From: CAZJAH01 sp964544155
Lineage (GTDB): Bacteria; Bacteroidota; Ignavibacteria; Kapaibacteriales; UBA2268
DNA length: 30,760 bases
Assembly: GCA_964544155.1 (NCBI GenBank)
Contig: CAZJAH010000035.1
Span: forward strand, 1-30,760
Direction of reading: 5' to 3'
The position numbers were made by a program, and so were the translations under genes. Below the pieces are notes generated by a model. The model had not been told where the DNA came from. It was given only the letters and a program-made list of their open reading frames with translations, and ran no database searches. Shown here in pieces: positions 7,041 through 14,969 of the stretch (positions are counted from its first letter, which is position 1; the number at the start of each line of letters is the position of its first letter).

Positions 7041-9308
7041 TTACATTTCTTTATAAGGATTAGGCCCGACTTCTTCAATTACTTCAGCAAAGCGGTTAAT
7101 TATATCGGGTATCTTGTCATATTCATCGATCGAAAGAGTATGCAGTTCTACCCTTTCAGGCTCAAGTACTAGTTGTTTGAGTTTTTCCTGAACGTTTTCC
7201 ATTCTTCTGCTGGCAAGTTCACTGCCCTTGATAAAGTGGCACTGGTAATCTTCACCGAACTTACAGCCTATCAGCAGTGCTCCGTCGAATCCCGCTGAAA
7301 GCGAATCGGCGATCCAGCTGGTATTTACTGATCCGAGGCAGCGTACGGGAATTATCCTCACGTAAGGCGAATACTTCATTCGTTTTTTGCCTGCGATATC
7401 CATTGAAGGATAGGCGTCATTTTCGCACATAAAGGCGATTATTCTCGGGGTAGCTTCGCCGTCTTCCTCTTCAATTGGTATATATATTGATTTGATCATG
7501 TCAGAGATCATCCTTACAGAATAATTCTTAAAGCTGATGATCCTTTCCGGGCACGCGCCCATGCAGATACCGCAGCGGCGGCATCTGTTGGGATTGGGCT
7601 GAGGCGTGCCTTTATCATCTTCATCGAGCGTTCCAAAGGGGCATTCCTCAGTGCATCGTTTACACTGGGTACATCTTTGCAGGAAGAAATCCGGGAAGGA
7701 AGTATCACCCGCTCTGGGATGTACTGCTTTGCCCTGTCTGATTGATTCCAAAAGCTGTATAGCTTTAAGCGATGCTCCGTAGGCGTCGTTAGCAGCCGTT
7801 GCTACATCCATGGGATTTCTTACGGTACCGGCGGCGTAAATACCGGTGCGCCTTGTTTCATAAGGGAAGCATATAAAGTGCGAATCAGGGAACCCGTATT
7901 TCAGCGTGGGCAGGTCGGTACCCTGCCTGTAAGTAAGGTTGAGAATTTTGGCGCCTTTTTCAGCTCCGGCGGCTTCTTTTTTGCCGTCTCCGTTCGTTTC
8001 TTCTGCTTCAACTTTATCCATTACCGTATCATCTGTTTCGGCGCTTGTGCTGCCGTTGACTTCCACGGCTGTGCTCGGCACCATTCCCGCAGCAAGGACT
8101 ATCATATCGGTATCGATCTCAATGGATTCTCCGATAAGAGTATCATCTACGGATACAGCCAGGTTGCCGCCTTCTTCAAGGCGGACGTCTTTTATCTCAC
8201 CCTTTGTCAGGAATATATTGTCCTCGTTCTGCACTCTTTTGTAAAAGATCTCATACTGCGCCATAGCACGGAGGTCTTTATAGATTATGTATATTCTTGC
8301 GTTCGGGTATTTATCCCTTACGTATATGGCCTGTTTAAGCGAACTCATACAGCATACTGTGGAGCAATAGGGCAGATGCTCCGGATCCCTTGATCCCGCG
8401 CACTGAATAAACAGAATGCTCTTTATTTCTGAATCATCTGCCGGGCGGGTGAGCTTGCCTGCTTTAGCCCTTTCTTCAAATTCTATATTTGTTAGCACAT
8501 TTTGGCTTAAACCGTACCCGAGATAACTTAGTTTGTGTGGGTCATACGGCCTGAATCCGGTTGCCTGCACTATGGCGCCGACCTGAAATTCAAGAGTCTG
8601 GCCGTTGCTTCGCGCGGTTACGTTAAACATACCGGGCTGGCCGGCTGTTTTCTTAATATTGGTTTTGGTCAGAACTTTAATTTTGGGATTTGCGTAGACT
8701 TCAGCTATCAGTTCATCGCATAAGTTCGGAACAAGCGTCAGGTATGGGGCTTCCGAAGGAGTGAGCTTATTCAGCCTGGCGTAAAATCCGCCCAGGCGCT
8801 CTTCTTTTTCAGCCAGGATAACATTATATCCGGCCTTAGCCGATGCCAGCGCACTATTCATGCCGGCTGCACCGCCGCCGACTACCATAATTGTGTCATT
8901 AATATCCAGGATCGTGGGTACCGGCAATTCCTGTACGCGTACTTTAGCTATTCCCATATTGACGTAATCCAAAGCCAGCCTGTCGGTTTCTTCCCCGGGG
9001 TCGTGCGTCCAGGCGACTAACTCCCGGATGTTGACTCTGTCCATAACTATATTGTCGAATCTGAATATCTCTGTATGGTGCCTTTGAGAGCTGCCTGCTA
9101 TAACAATAGCGTTAAGCTCTTCCTTTTCTATATCTTCTTTTATTTTGTCTGCGCCTGCTTTGGTACAGAGGTTTTTGACTATTTTGCAAAATGCTACATC
9201 TTCTTCTTTCTGAACTTTTTCAACTATTTTATCGAGGTTGATTATTTTACCAATATCATAATCCGGGCATAAATAAACGCCGATTTTTTTTGCTTCAGCC
9301 ATGATCAT
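7041..9308 (-). CDS. qmoB: QmoB-like HdrA/MvhD flavin-iron-sulfur protein
   Basis: This 755-residue protein has the full QmoB architecture. An N-terminal segment (1-130) precedes the FAD-binding motif VVGGGAAG (142-149). The HdrA-type cluster motif is CAGSRD...YCSTVCC (C303, C315, C319, C320). Two ferredoxin motifs follow (C546, C549, C552, C556 and C576, C579, C582, C586). The C-terminal MvhD-like domain has C628, C657, C682 and C690. QmoB passes electrons between a soluble sulfur-metabolism enzyme and the quinone-linked QmoC in known systems. The start codon overlaps the qmoA stop (ATGA), implying coupling; an in-frame ATG six bases further on has better spacing from the AAGGA site and may be used. 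Residues about 416-452 form an acidic, low-complexity insertion. The family call is strong; the electron partner is unknown. Confidence 0.9.
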   Translation of the reverse strand: MIMAEAKKIGVYLCPDYDIGKIINLDKIVEKVQKEEDVAFCKIVKNLCTKAGADKIKEDIEKEELNAIVIAGSSQRHHTEIFRFDNIVMDRVNIRELVAWTHDPGEETDRLALDYVNMGIAKVRVQELPVPTILDINDTIMVVGGGAAGMNSALASAKAGYNVILAEKEERLGGFYARLNKLTPSEAPYLTLVPNLCDELIAEVYANPKIKVLTKTNIKKTAGQPGMFNVTARSNGQTLEFQVGAIVQATGFRPYDPHKLSYLGYGLSQNVLTNIEFEERAKAGKLTRPADDSEIKSILFIQCAGSRDPEHLPYCSTVCCMSSLKQAIYVRDKYPNARIYIIYKDLRAMAQYEIFYKRVQNEDNIFLTKGEIKDVRLEEGGNLAVSVDDTLIGESIEIDTDMIVLAAGMVPSTAVEVNGSTSAETDDTVMDKVEAEETNGDGKKEAAGAEKGAKILNLTYRQGTDLPTLKYGFPDSHFICFPYETRRTGIYAAGTVRNPMDVATAANDAYGASLKAIQLLESIRQGKAVHPRAGDTSFPDFFLQRCTQCKRCTEECPFGTLDEDDKGTPQPNPNRCRRCGICMGACPERIISFKNYSVRMISDMIKSIYIPIEEEDGEATPRIIAFMCENDAYPSMDIAGKKRMKYSPYVRIIPVRCLGSVNTSWIADSLSAGFDGALLIGCKFGEDYQCHFIKGSELASRRMENVQEKLKQLVLEPERVELHTLSIDEYDKIPDIINRFAEVIEEVGPNPYKEM

Positions 9309-10621
9309 TTATTCCTTATTATTGTGTGTATTGCTTTAATTGCCGCGCCAGTAGATTCCTGAACGCATCCGGCCACGTCTTTCGGCCTGGTGCATACGCC
9401 CGTACCGTTTATTCCATTGGTTTTTGCTGATTTAAGAAAGCCCGATTCATCGAGTAGTTCCGGCTTAATTTTTTTAATAAAATCTGTTGCCGGCTTCATT
9501 CCGGTAGCGAGCACGACCATATCGGCTTCAGCCTGATTGAGATCGCCCCTGATTGTATTTTCCGCTTCAACTATCAGCCTGCCGCTTTCGGCATCGCGGA
9601 ATACTTTAGCCACCTTGCCCCGGTGGAAGTGTATCTTTTCATCGGCTTTTGTTTCGGTGTAAAAATCTTCAAAAATTCCCGGCGAGCGGATATCTATATA
9701 GAAGATATGAATTTCAGCATCGGGGTATTGCTCTCTTATATACCTTGCCTGCTTCATGGATGCAAGGCAGCATATTGATGAGCAGTATTCCAGGTGGTTC
9801 TCATCGCGGGATCCGGCGCACTGGACAAATACGACTTTTTCAGGGGCTTTGCCGCTGCCGGGAACAATAATCTGCCCGGATGTAGGCCCGTTGGGCGCAC
9901 TGAGCCTTTCCATTTCTACATTGCTGATAACTTCGGGGAATTCTTTATAGCCGAGAGTATCAATATTGCCAGCTTCATAGGGGTCCCATCCGGTTGCCCA
10001 GACAATAGATTTTACGCTAAATTCTACTATTTCTTCTTTTTGATCCAGGTCAATGCAATCCGGGTATGTGCCGGCCAGGTATTTTAGCTGATTCTCCGTG
10101 CATGCTTTTCTATCCAGTACGTATTGCGTGGGATAGGCATTATCATAAGGCATATAAAGGGCCTTGCTTTTATTCATTCCGAAATTAAAATCATTATCCC
10201 TTTCGATATTGATCTCATTCACGTATCGTTCGATATTCGGGCAGTCTTCTTTAATGTATCTCGGAGTGAGCTTTACTTTAACTTTATAACTGCCTTCATT
10301 TCCGTCGATTGAAACTACTTCTGCGAGAGTATAAAGATCGATATTTTTGCTTTCCTTTAATCGCTTAAGGTTTATTTCAAGCCCGCACGAAGGAGGGCAA
10401 AGTTTTGGAAAATACTGATTTAGCTGCGCGACCCTTCCTCCTATGTAGGGCCTTTTCTCGATAAGGGCAATATCATAGCCGGTTTCCGCGGCTTCAAGCG
10501 CCGCCGATATACCGGATATACCCGCTCCTACTACCAATATGTCTTTGTTTAAATTTGCCTGCTCCATTCCGGCCTTCCATTTATCTGTGAAAAGAATACC
10601 TTTCCTGTTTATTACTAACAT
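9305..10621 (-). CDS. qmoA: QmoA-like HdrA flavoprotein
   Basis: This 438-residue HdrA-family flavoprotein has an FAD motif VVGAGISG (30-37), then GGRVAQLNQYFPKLCPPSCG, which is typical of QmoA and HdrA. The HdrA cluster motif is CAGSRDENHLEYCSSICC (C268, C280, C284, C285). As in QmoA proteins, and unlike full-length HdrA, it has no ferredoxin repeats in the middle or at the C-terminus. The size matches QmoA. It overlaps qmoB by four bases. In known Qmo complexes QmoA and QmoB are the soluble flavoprotein subunits and QmoC anchors them to the membrane. The frame given is the longest. An internal ATG at 10567 has a GGAAGG site five bases upstream and begins just before the flavin-binding strand as in relatives, so it may be the real start. 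Confidence 0.9.
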   Translation of the reverse strand: MLVINRKGILFTDKWKAGMEQANLNKDILVVGAGISGISAALEAAETGYDIALIEKRPYIGGRVAQLNQYFPKLCPPSCGLEINLKRLKESKNIDLYTLAEVVSIDGNEGSYKVKVKLTPRYIKEDCPNIERYVNEINIERDNDFNFGMNKSKALYMPYDNAYPTQYVLDRKACTENQLKYLAGTYPDCIDLDQKEEIVEFSVKSIVWATGWDPYEAGNIDTLGYKEFPEVISNVEMERLSAPNGPTSGQIIVPGSGKAPEKVVFVQCAGSRDENHLEYCSSICCLASMKQARYIREQYPDAEIHIFYIDIRSPGIFEDFYTETKADEKIHFHRGKVAKVFRDAESGRLIVEAENTIRGDLNQAEADMVVLATGMKPATDFIKKIKPELLDESGFLKSAKTNGINGTGVCTRPKDVAGCVQESTGAAIKAIHTIIRNK

Positions 10622-10650
10622 TTTTGCCGCCAGCGCGTGAAATGACTTGC

Positions 10651-10812
10651 TGACGGCTTCATATAAGCAAAATCAGTTATAAAACTATATACAATTAAAA
10701 GAAATATAAATTATCCTGATTGTTTTATCAACTCAAATAAACAATATGTAACCATCGTGTGGTAATGGTTAATTTGCCCGTAAGGTATATTAATAAAGGC
10801 TTTAAGCCGTCA
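10651..10812. promoter_or_regulatory. Divergent intergenic region with symmetric 9-bp boxes and a palindrome
   Basis: The 226 bases between qmoA and the DUF3078 gene must hold both promoters. The sequence AAGCCGTCA occurs once facing each gene: on the minus strand at 10659-10651 (about 30 bases before qmoA) and on the plus strand at 10804-10812 (about 35 bases before the DUF3078 gene). Midway is a 7-bp perfect inverted repeat, TAACCAT at 10749-10755 and ATGGTTA at 10765-10771, with an inner ACCA/TGGT pair. These look like operator sites for a shared regulator, but no binding protein is known. Confidence 0.35.
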
Positions 10813-10847
10813 ATGAATTATTTGTAATATATAAATTTAAAAAAAAA

Positions 10848-11813
10848 ATGGTTAAAATAATAAGATATTTGTTTATCGCGTTTGTTTTAGTCGGCTCGGC
10901 GGCCAAATTAACCGCGCAGGATAATGAAGCTCAGGCCGACAAGCTTAAATACTGGAAATACGGCGGCTTTACTTCATTGCAGTTCAATCAGATAAGCTTC
11001 AGCAACTGGGCCAGGGGAGGTGAAAATTCCATTTCACTATCAACTGTTGCCAAACTAAATTCTAAATACGAAAAAGATAACATAATCTGGGATAATACAG
11101 CTGATTTCACCTACTCTTTTCAGTATTCCGAAGAACTCGATTACCGCAAAAATGAAGATAAGATCGACCTGAATTCAAAATTCGGTTATCAGGCAGCGGA
11201 GAATCTGTTTTACTCTTTTCTATTGGGATTAAGGACGCAATTCGATAAAGGGTATAACTACCCGAATGATTCAGTGTATGTATCGGATTTCTTCGCGCCT
11301 GCGTATTTGCTGCTGTCTCTCGGCCTGGATTATAAACCGTCGGACCATTTATCGCTTTATATCTCACCGACTACAGGAAGGTTTATTTTCGTGACAGACA
11401 GCAGGCTTGCAGATCAAGGCGCCTTTGGTGTCAACCCCGCTATATACGACGATGAGGGTAATAAAATTCAGGACGGAGAAAATTTCTCGCCCGATTTCGG
11501 AGCATATTTTAAAGGCAAACTTGAATACGACATTATGGAGAATATAACTCTGAATTCTGCTCTTGAATTATTTAACAATTATACCGATAAAAACGTCAAA
11601 AACAGAGACAAAATTGACGTCAACTGGGAATCAAATTTGTTGATGAAGATAAATAAGTTTTTCTCGGCTGGTGTTTTTGTGCATCTGATTTACGATCATG
11701 ATATCGAAGTACCGCTTTATGAAACAATTGACGGCGAAGAGGTGCAGACAGGCACAGGCCCAAGGCTGCAGCTTATGCAGTCGCTCGGACTGGGTTTGTC
11801 TTATAAATTCTAA
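10848..11813 (+). CDS. DUF3078 outer-membrane beta-barrel protein
   Basis: This 321-residue exported protein has a signal peptide (residues 1 to about 23, ending near KLTAQ). After it comes WKYGGFTSLQFNQISFSNWARGGENS, split here as the WKYGG and SFSNWARGGENS motifs that mark DUF3078 proteins of Bacteroidota. The remainder alternates aromatic and polar residues in short strands and ends in the aromatic SYKF, as expected for an outer-membrane barrel. The function of the family is not known. It is divergent from qmoA. Its last 12 coding bases plus stop region are repeated after the assembly gap, which is best read as contig-end overlap and not as a second gene copy. Confidence 0.85.
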   Translation: MVKIIRYLFIAFVLVGSAAKLTAQDNEAQADKLKYWKYGGFTSLQFNQISFSNWARGGENSISLSTVAKLNSKYEKDNIIWDNTADFTYSFQYSEELDYRKNEDKIDLNSKFGYQAAENLFYSFLLGLRTQFDKGYNYPNDSVYVSDFFAPAYLLLSLGLDYKPSDHLSLYISPTTGRFIFVTDSRLADQGAFGVNPAIYDDEGNKIQDGENFSPDFGAYFKGKLEYDIMENITLNSALELFNNYTDKNVKNRDKIDVNWESNLLMKINKFFSAGVFVHLIYDHDIEVPLYETIDGEEVQTGTGPRLQLMQSLGLGLSYKF

Positions 11814-12008
11814 TTATTAACGAATAAACAATTAATGCCGGGAACACGAATTANNNNNNNNNNNNNNNNNNNNNNNNNNNNNNNNNNNNNNNNNNNNNNN
11901 NNNNNNNNNNNNNNNNNNNNNNNNNNNNNNNNNNNNNNNNNNNNNNNNNNNNNTCTTATAAATTCTAATTATTAACGAATAAACAATTAATGCCGGGAAC
12001 ACGAATTA
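11799..12008. repeat. Identical 55-base sequences on both sides of the gap
   Basis: The 55 bases immediately before the gap (11799-11853) are identical to the 55 bases immediately after it (11954-12008). They comprise the last codons and stop of the DUF3078 gene and the first 24-bp repeat unit. Contig ends sharing exactly one k-mer length produce this pattern, so the gap probably has zero or negative true length. The 383 bases from 11814 to 12196 hold no gene. Confidence 0.9.
11854..11953. other. Assembly gap (100 Ns)
   Basis: A run of exactly 100 undetermined bases is the conventional scaffold spacer. It starts right where a repeat unit ends, at the point where a further unit or the unique exit sequence could follow. 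It should be read as a placeholder, not as sequence of known length. Confidence 0.98.
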
Positions 12009-12056
12009 AATTAATGCCGGGAACACGAATTAAATTAATGCCGGGAACACGAATTA
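11985..12056. repeat. 24-bp tandem repeat, three perfect units after the gap
   Basis: Three exact units at 11985-12008, 12009-12032 and 12033-12056 share the core TGCCGGGAACACGAATTA preceded by AATTAA. One further identical unit lies before the gap at 11830-11853. The array sits in the intergenic space between the DUF3078 and rhodanese genes. The unit is not palindromic and I see no coding role. True copy number is uncertain because of the gap. Confidence 0.93.
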
Positions 12057-12196
12057 TTAAAGCAGTGATAATAATAAATTAATTTTTTAAAATAATAAAA
12101 GCAAGAGCTAAGTTTTTGTTTTAATTAGATTTAAAAATTTGTAAATTGCTTATTCGTTTTAAATAAAAGTTTGAGAACAATCTTAAAAAGATATAA

Positions 12197-12604
12197 ATGA
12201 CTAAAGGACCTTCAGCAAAAGGATTTTTAAGCAGGCTTTCATTCAAAGAAATACTTGAAGCTTTGAGCGGAAGGCCGAATGGATGTGAATCGGAGGATAT
12301 AGAGTCTGATAATTTACAGGTCAGGCTGGGCAGTCATGAACGTCCCGTTATCATCGATGTTTGCGAGCCCTTTGAATACCAGAAAGAACACATTCGCGGG
12401 GCCATAAACATTCCGATGGGATTTTTGGAGATAACCATGGAAAATAATCCCTTCGGTGTGAAGAAAGATGACGAGATAATTGTTTACTGCGCTCACGGTA
12501 TCAGAAGTAAGCAAGCCGCCAGGATACTCAAAAACATGGGTTATTGTAACGTTAAAAGCTTAGCCGGCGGTATATCTGTTTATAATTCTAAAAGTCATTA
12601 TTAA
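12197..12604 (+). CDS. Rhodanese-domain protein
   Basis: This 135-residue single-domain rhodanese transfers or binds sulfane sulfur in the cytoplasm. The domain runs from about residue 38 to the end. The active-site loop is CAHGIRS, with C98 as the persulfide-carrying cysteine, preceded by the conserved VIIDVCEPFEYQKEHIRGAINIP, seen here as VIIDV and HIRGAINIP. Loops with CxxGxR belong to active sulfurtransferases. The first 37 residues are an extension without recognisable domain. It has no signal peptide. It stands alone between the repeat array and a histidine kinase gene. Its substrate is not shown; sulfur trafficking related to the qmo genes is possible but only by proximity. Confidence 0.88.
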   Translation: MTKGPSAKGFLSRLSFKEILEALSGRPNGCESEDIESDNLQVRLGSHERPVIIDVCEPFEYQKEHIRGAINIPMGFLEITMENNPFGVKKDDEIIVYCAHGIRSKQAARILKNMGYCNVKSLAGGISVYNSKSHY

Positions 12605-12755
12605 TCCTGCAAAAGGAAAAAAATAATTTAAAAACCGCGCTTTTTTGCTTTTTATTTAATAGATTCCGCCCTTGAGTCTGCATATAAGAGTTTATTATTT
12701 TTAATACAATGGTTTATATCATTTAATTAATCAAAAATAAATTTTGTTTATAGTT

Positions 12756-12763
12756 TATATTTG
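12756..12763 (+). promoter_or_regulatory. Candidate Bacteroidota-type -7 promoter element
   Basis: TATATTTG matches the TAnnTTTG -7 consensus of Bacteroidota sigma factor promoters and lies about 50 bases before the PAS kinase start. No clear TTTG -33 element is found at the usual distance, so the call is tentative. Confidence 0.3.
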
Positions 12764-12814
12764 TTATTTTATTAACAGCAATTATGGCTAATCTTATATG
12801 CGGATTACTTAATT

Positions 12815-14284
12815 ATGATAAATGGACTGGATTTATTAAGTGATACTTCAGACAGCTTTTTAATAAATAACTTAAATATTGGCGTTTATCTGACAAAGGA
12901 AAGCGGCGATATTCTTTTCGCCAATAAAGCTCTCTACGAAATGCTCGGGTATACCGGCTTTCAGGAATTAAAACAAAGGAACCTTGCCAGGGAAGGTTTC
13001 GAACCATCATACCCCAGAGAAAAATTCATCAAATTGATAAAATCCCAAAAGGAAGTACGCGGCCTTGAATCATTTTGGAAAAAGAAAGATGACACAAAGC
13101 TATTTATCAGGGAAAATGCCAAATTCATTAAAGAGGGCAAATCGAACTACTTCCTCGGTACCGTTGAAGATATCAGCGACAAATGGCATTCTCATGAAAT
13201 TCTCAAAAACAGTGAGCTATTCTACAGGGCCATCTCGGATAATTCATTTGAAGCAATAGCTATTTTCAATAATAATTACGATATTGAATATGTTAATCCT
13301 GCTTTTTGCAGCCTCACGCATAGATCGAAGGGAGAAATAATCGGCAAAAACCTAAATTATTTTTCACCATCGGAAAAAGTAGCGGCTTATTGGAGGGAAT
13401 TACTACTTCAGGCTCAGAATACCGGCGAACTGACCGGAGGTATATGGAGCTATTACGATACTTATAATGCCAGGGACAAACATGTTGAATTCAATGTCAA
13501 ATATGTGGATATTGTTAATATAAACCATGGCTATCTGATCGTGTTTTTGCATGATATTAGCGAAAGAATAGAATCCCTTAATAAGCTTAAAGAGTCAAAT
13601 TATCAAAAAGATAAATTCTTTTCGATAATTGCTCATGACTTAAAAACCCCCATCGCAGGCTTTATGGGCCTTACAGAAACACTTATACAGGAATTCAGCG
13701 AACTGACAGTGGCCGAGGTTCTTGAGATCAGCAGTGCGCTTAACCAATCCGCCTTTAATTTATATAAATTACTAGAAAACCTGCTTGAATGGTCTAATAT
13801 CGCCAGGCATGACAACAAGCCGAATTATGTAGTTTTCTCGCTTTTTGAATTATCCGAACAAGCTATAGACCTGTTCAGGCAGCAGGCATTAAATAAAGGC
13901 ATTACCATTATCAATGAGATCGATAGCGGGCTATTTGTCAAAGCAGACAAAAACATGATCTTTACTGTTATGAGAAATTTTATTTCCAACGCAGTTAAGT
14001 TTTCTTCAAAGAATTCTTCTATCCGGTTATATGCCCGAATAGACGGGGACAAAGTATCGGTCAGCATTCAGGATCAGGGTATAGGAATTACAAAAGACAA
14101 ACTGGCTGAAATTTTCAGCCTTGTTAAATCGTATAAATCAAAAGGAACCAATAATGAGCCGGGCTCTGGAATTGGGCTGATATTATGTAAAGAATTACTA
14201 CTTAAGCACGGCAGCACAATAGGCTACAAAAGCAAAGAAGGCGAAGGAAGCACCTTCACCTTCGGATTAAAAAAAGCAAACTGA
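12815..14284 (+). CDS. Soluble PAS-domain sensor histidine kinase
   Basis: This 489-residue kinase has no transmembrane segment. Two PAS domains span about residues 10-125 and 133-255. The HisKA domain has the phosphorylated histidine in IIAHDLKTPI (H274). The ATPase domain has N392 in the N box, DQGIGI (420-425) as G1 and GSGIGL (450-455) as G2. No response regulator gene is adjacent, so it is an orphan kinase in this window. It ends seven bases before the convergent NifU-like gene. The ATG chosen is the first in frame; no ribosome-binding site is obvious. Its signal is unknown; the cytoplasmic PAS domains suggest an internal cue such as redox state or a metabolite. Confidence 0.9.
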   Translation: MINGLDLLSDTSDSFLINNLNIGVYLTKESGDILFANKALYEMLGYTGFQELKQRNLAREGFEPSYPREKFIKLIKSQKEVRGLESFWKKKDDTKLFIRENAKFIKEGKSNYFLGTVEDISDKWHSHEILKNSELFYRAISDNSFEAIAIFNNNYDIEYVNPAFCSLTHRSKGEIIGKNLNYFSPSEKVAAYWRELLLQAQNTGELTGGIWSYYDTYNARDKHVEFNVKYVDIVNINHGYLIVFLHDISERIESLNKLKESNYQKDKFFSIIAHDLKTPIAGFMGLTETLIQEFSELTVAEVLEISSALNQSAFNLYKLLENLLEWSNIARHDNKPNYVVFSLFELSEQAIDLFRQQALNKGITIINEIDSGLFVKADKNMIFTVMRNFISNAVKFSSKNSSIRLYARIDGDKVSVSIQDQGIGITKDKLAEIFSLVKSYKSKGTNNEPGSGIGLILCKELLLKHGSTIGYKSKEGEGSTFTFGLKKAN

Positions 14285-14291
14285 CATATTT

Positions 14292-14534
14292 TTACAGAGC
14301 AAGCTCTACTGATTTGATTTCAGGGATATTCATTTTTATTATCCTCTCGACTCCGCCTCGCAGAGTCATGGCTGCTCCGGGGCATCCGGCGCAGGCGCCC
14401 GCAAGTTCCACATAGACTGTATTATCTTTAATATCACGGAGCTTTATTCTGCCGCCGTCAGCTTCAATAAATGGCCTGATCTCATTATCAATCAGGGTCT
14501 CAATGTTTTTGTATAATTCTTCGTTTTTTTCCAT
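14292..14534 (-). CDS. NifU-like C-terminal domain protein (iron-sulfur scaffold)
   Basis: This 80-residue protein is a stand-alone NifU C-terminal domain. It carries the ADGGRI motif near residues 25-30 and the cluster-binding GACAGCPGAAMTL motif with C48 and C51. Such proteins hold and deliver iron-sulfur clusters to target apoproteins in the cytoplasm. The many cluster-binding sites of the QmoA and QmoB proteins in this window are plausible clients, although this is general housekeeping in most bacteria. The gene is convergent with the PAS kinase gene, with only seven bases between stop codons. Confidence 0.93.
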   Translation of the reverse strand: MEKNEELYKNIETLIDNEIRPFIEADGGRIKLRDIKDNTVYVELAGACAGCPGAAMTLRGGVERIIKMNIPEIKSVELAL

Positions 14535-14633
14535 TATTCCGGTTCCTCGTTAATAGAACTATTTATTCTGAAACAAAAAAAATCATATATCATTATAACG
14601 CAATATTGATGCCGGAAGTTAATAATAATAATA

Positions 14634-14960
14634 TCAAAAATCAATATTTTTTCCGCTTTCAATGGCTTTGATTATTTCCCGGGCATCTTCAATAAGATAA
14701 TCGGGAACAAATATCTTAACTTTAGCAAGCTCGCCTAAAGTAAACATTCTTGTGGAATCAACCTGTGATAATACCTGCGCCGGTATATCGGCGCCTTCGA
14801 GGTTTGCCTTGAACATTTCCGCGTCGATTACGGAGTTAGTTACATACACAACAACCCAATTAAGTTTATCATAAGCAATATTATCATTATTTATATGCCC
14901 GCAAATCCCGCAGCGTATTTCATCTTCGCCAAGTTCGTTATTACACATGAAGCATTTCAT
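14634..14960 (-). CDS. Zinc-ribbon/DUF2007 protein
   Basis: This 108-residue protein starts with a zinc ribbon of two CxxC pairs (C3/C6 and C17/C20). Residues about 36-105 match DUF2007, a small alpha-beta fold annotated as a putative signal-transducing domain; the WVVVYVTNSVIDAEMFKANLE segment, given here only by its VVVYVTNSVIDAEMFK core, is typical. No catalytic residues are evident. It ends nine bases before... the Omp28-like gene lies just upstream on the same strand, with its stop at 14970, so the pair may be cotranscribed. Function is unknown; binding of a small ligand or a protein partner is the usual guess. Confidence 0.75.
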   Translation of the reverse strand: MKCFMCNNELGEDEIRCGICGHINNDNIAYDKLNWVVVYVTNSVIDAEMFKANLEGADIPAQVLSQVDSTRMFTLGELAKVKIFVPDYLIEDAREIIKAIESGKNIDF

Positions 14961-14969
14961 ACCCGGCGT

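Noticed and set aside
11954..11968. Second copy of the DUF3078 gene end after the gap
   Set aside because: Only the last few codons recur and the identity stops exactly at a graph-like branch point; contig overlap explains it better than gene duplication.
11954..12056. Possible CRISPR-like array
   Set aside because: The 24-bp units are contiguous without spacers, and no cas genes are present.
12605..12660. Terminator after the rhodanese gene
   Set aside because: A- and T-rich runs surround CCGCGC but no stable stem forms.
14296..14307. Palindrome AGAGCAAGCTCT between convergent genes as a bidirectional terminator
   Set aside because: The stem is only 5 bp with a 2-base loop, lies inside the NifU-like coding end and has no adequate T tract.
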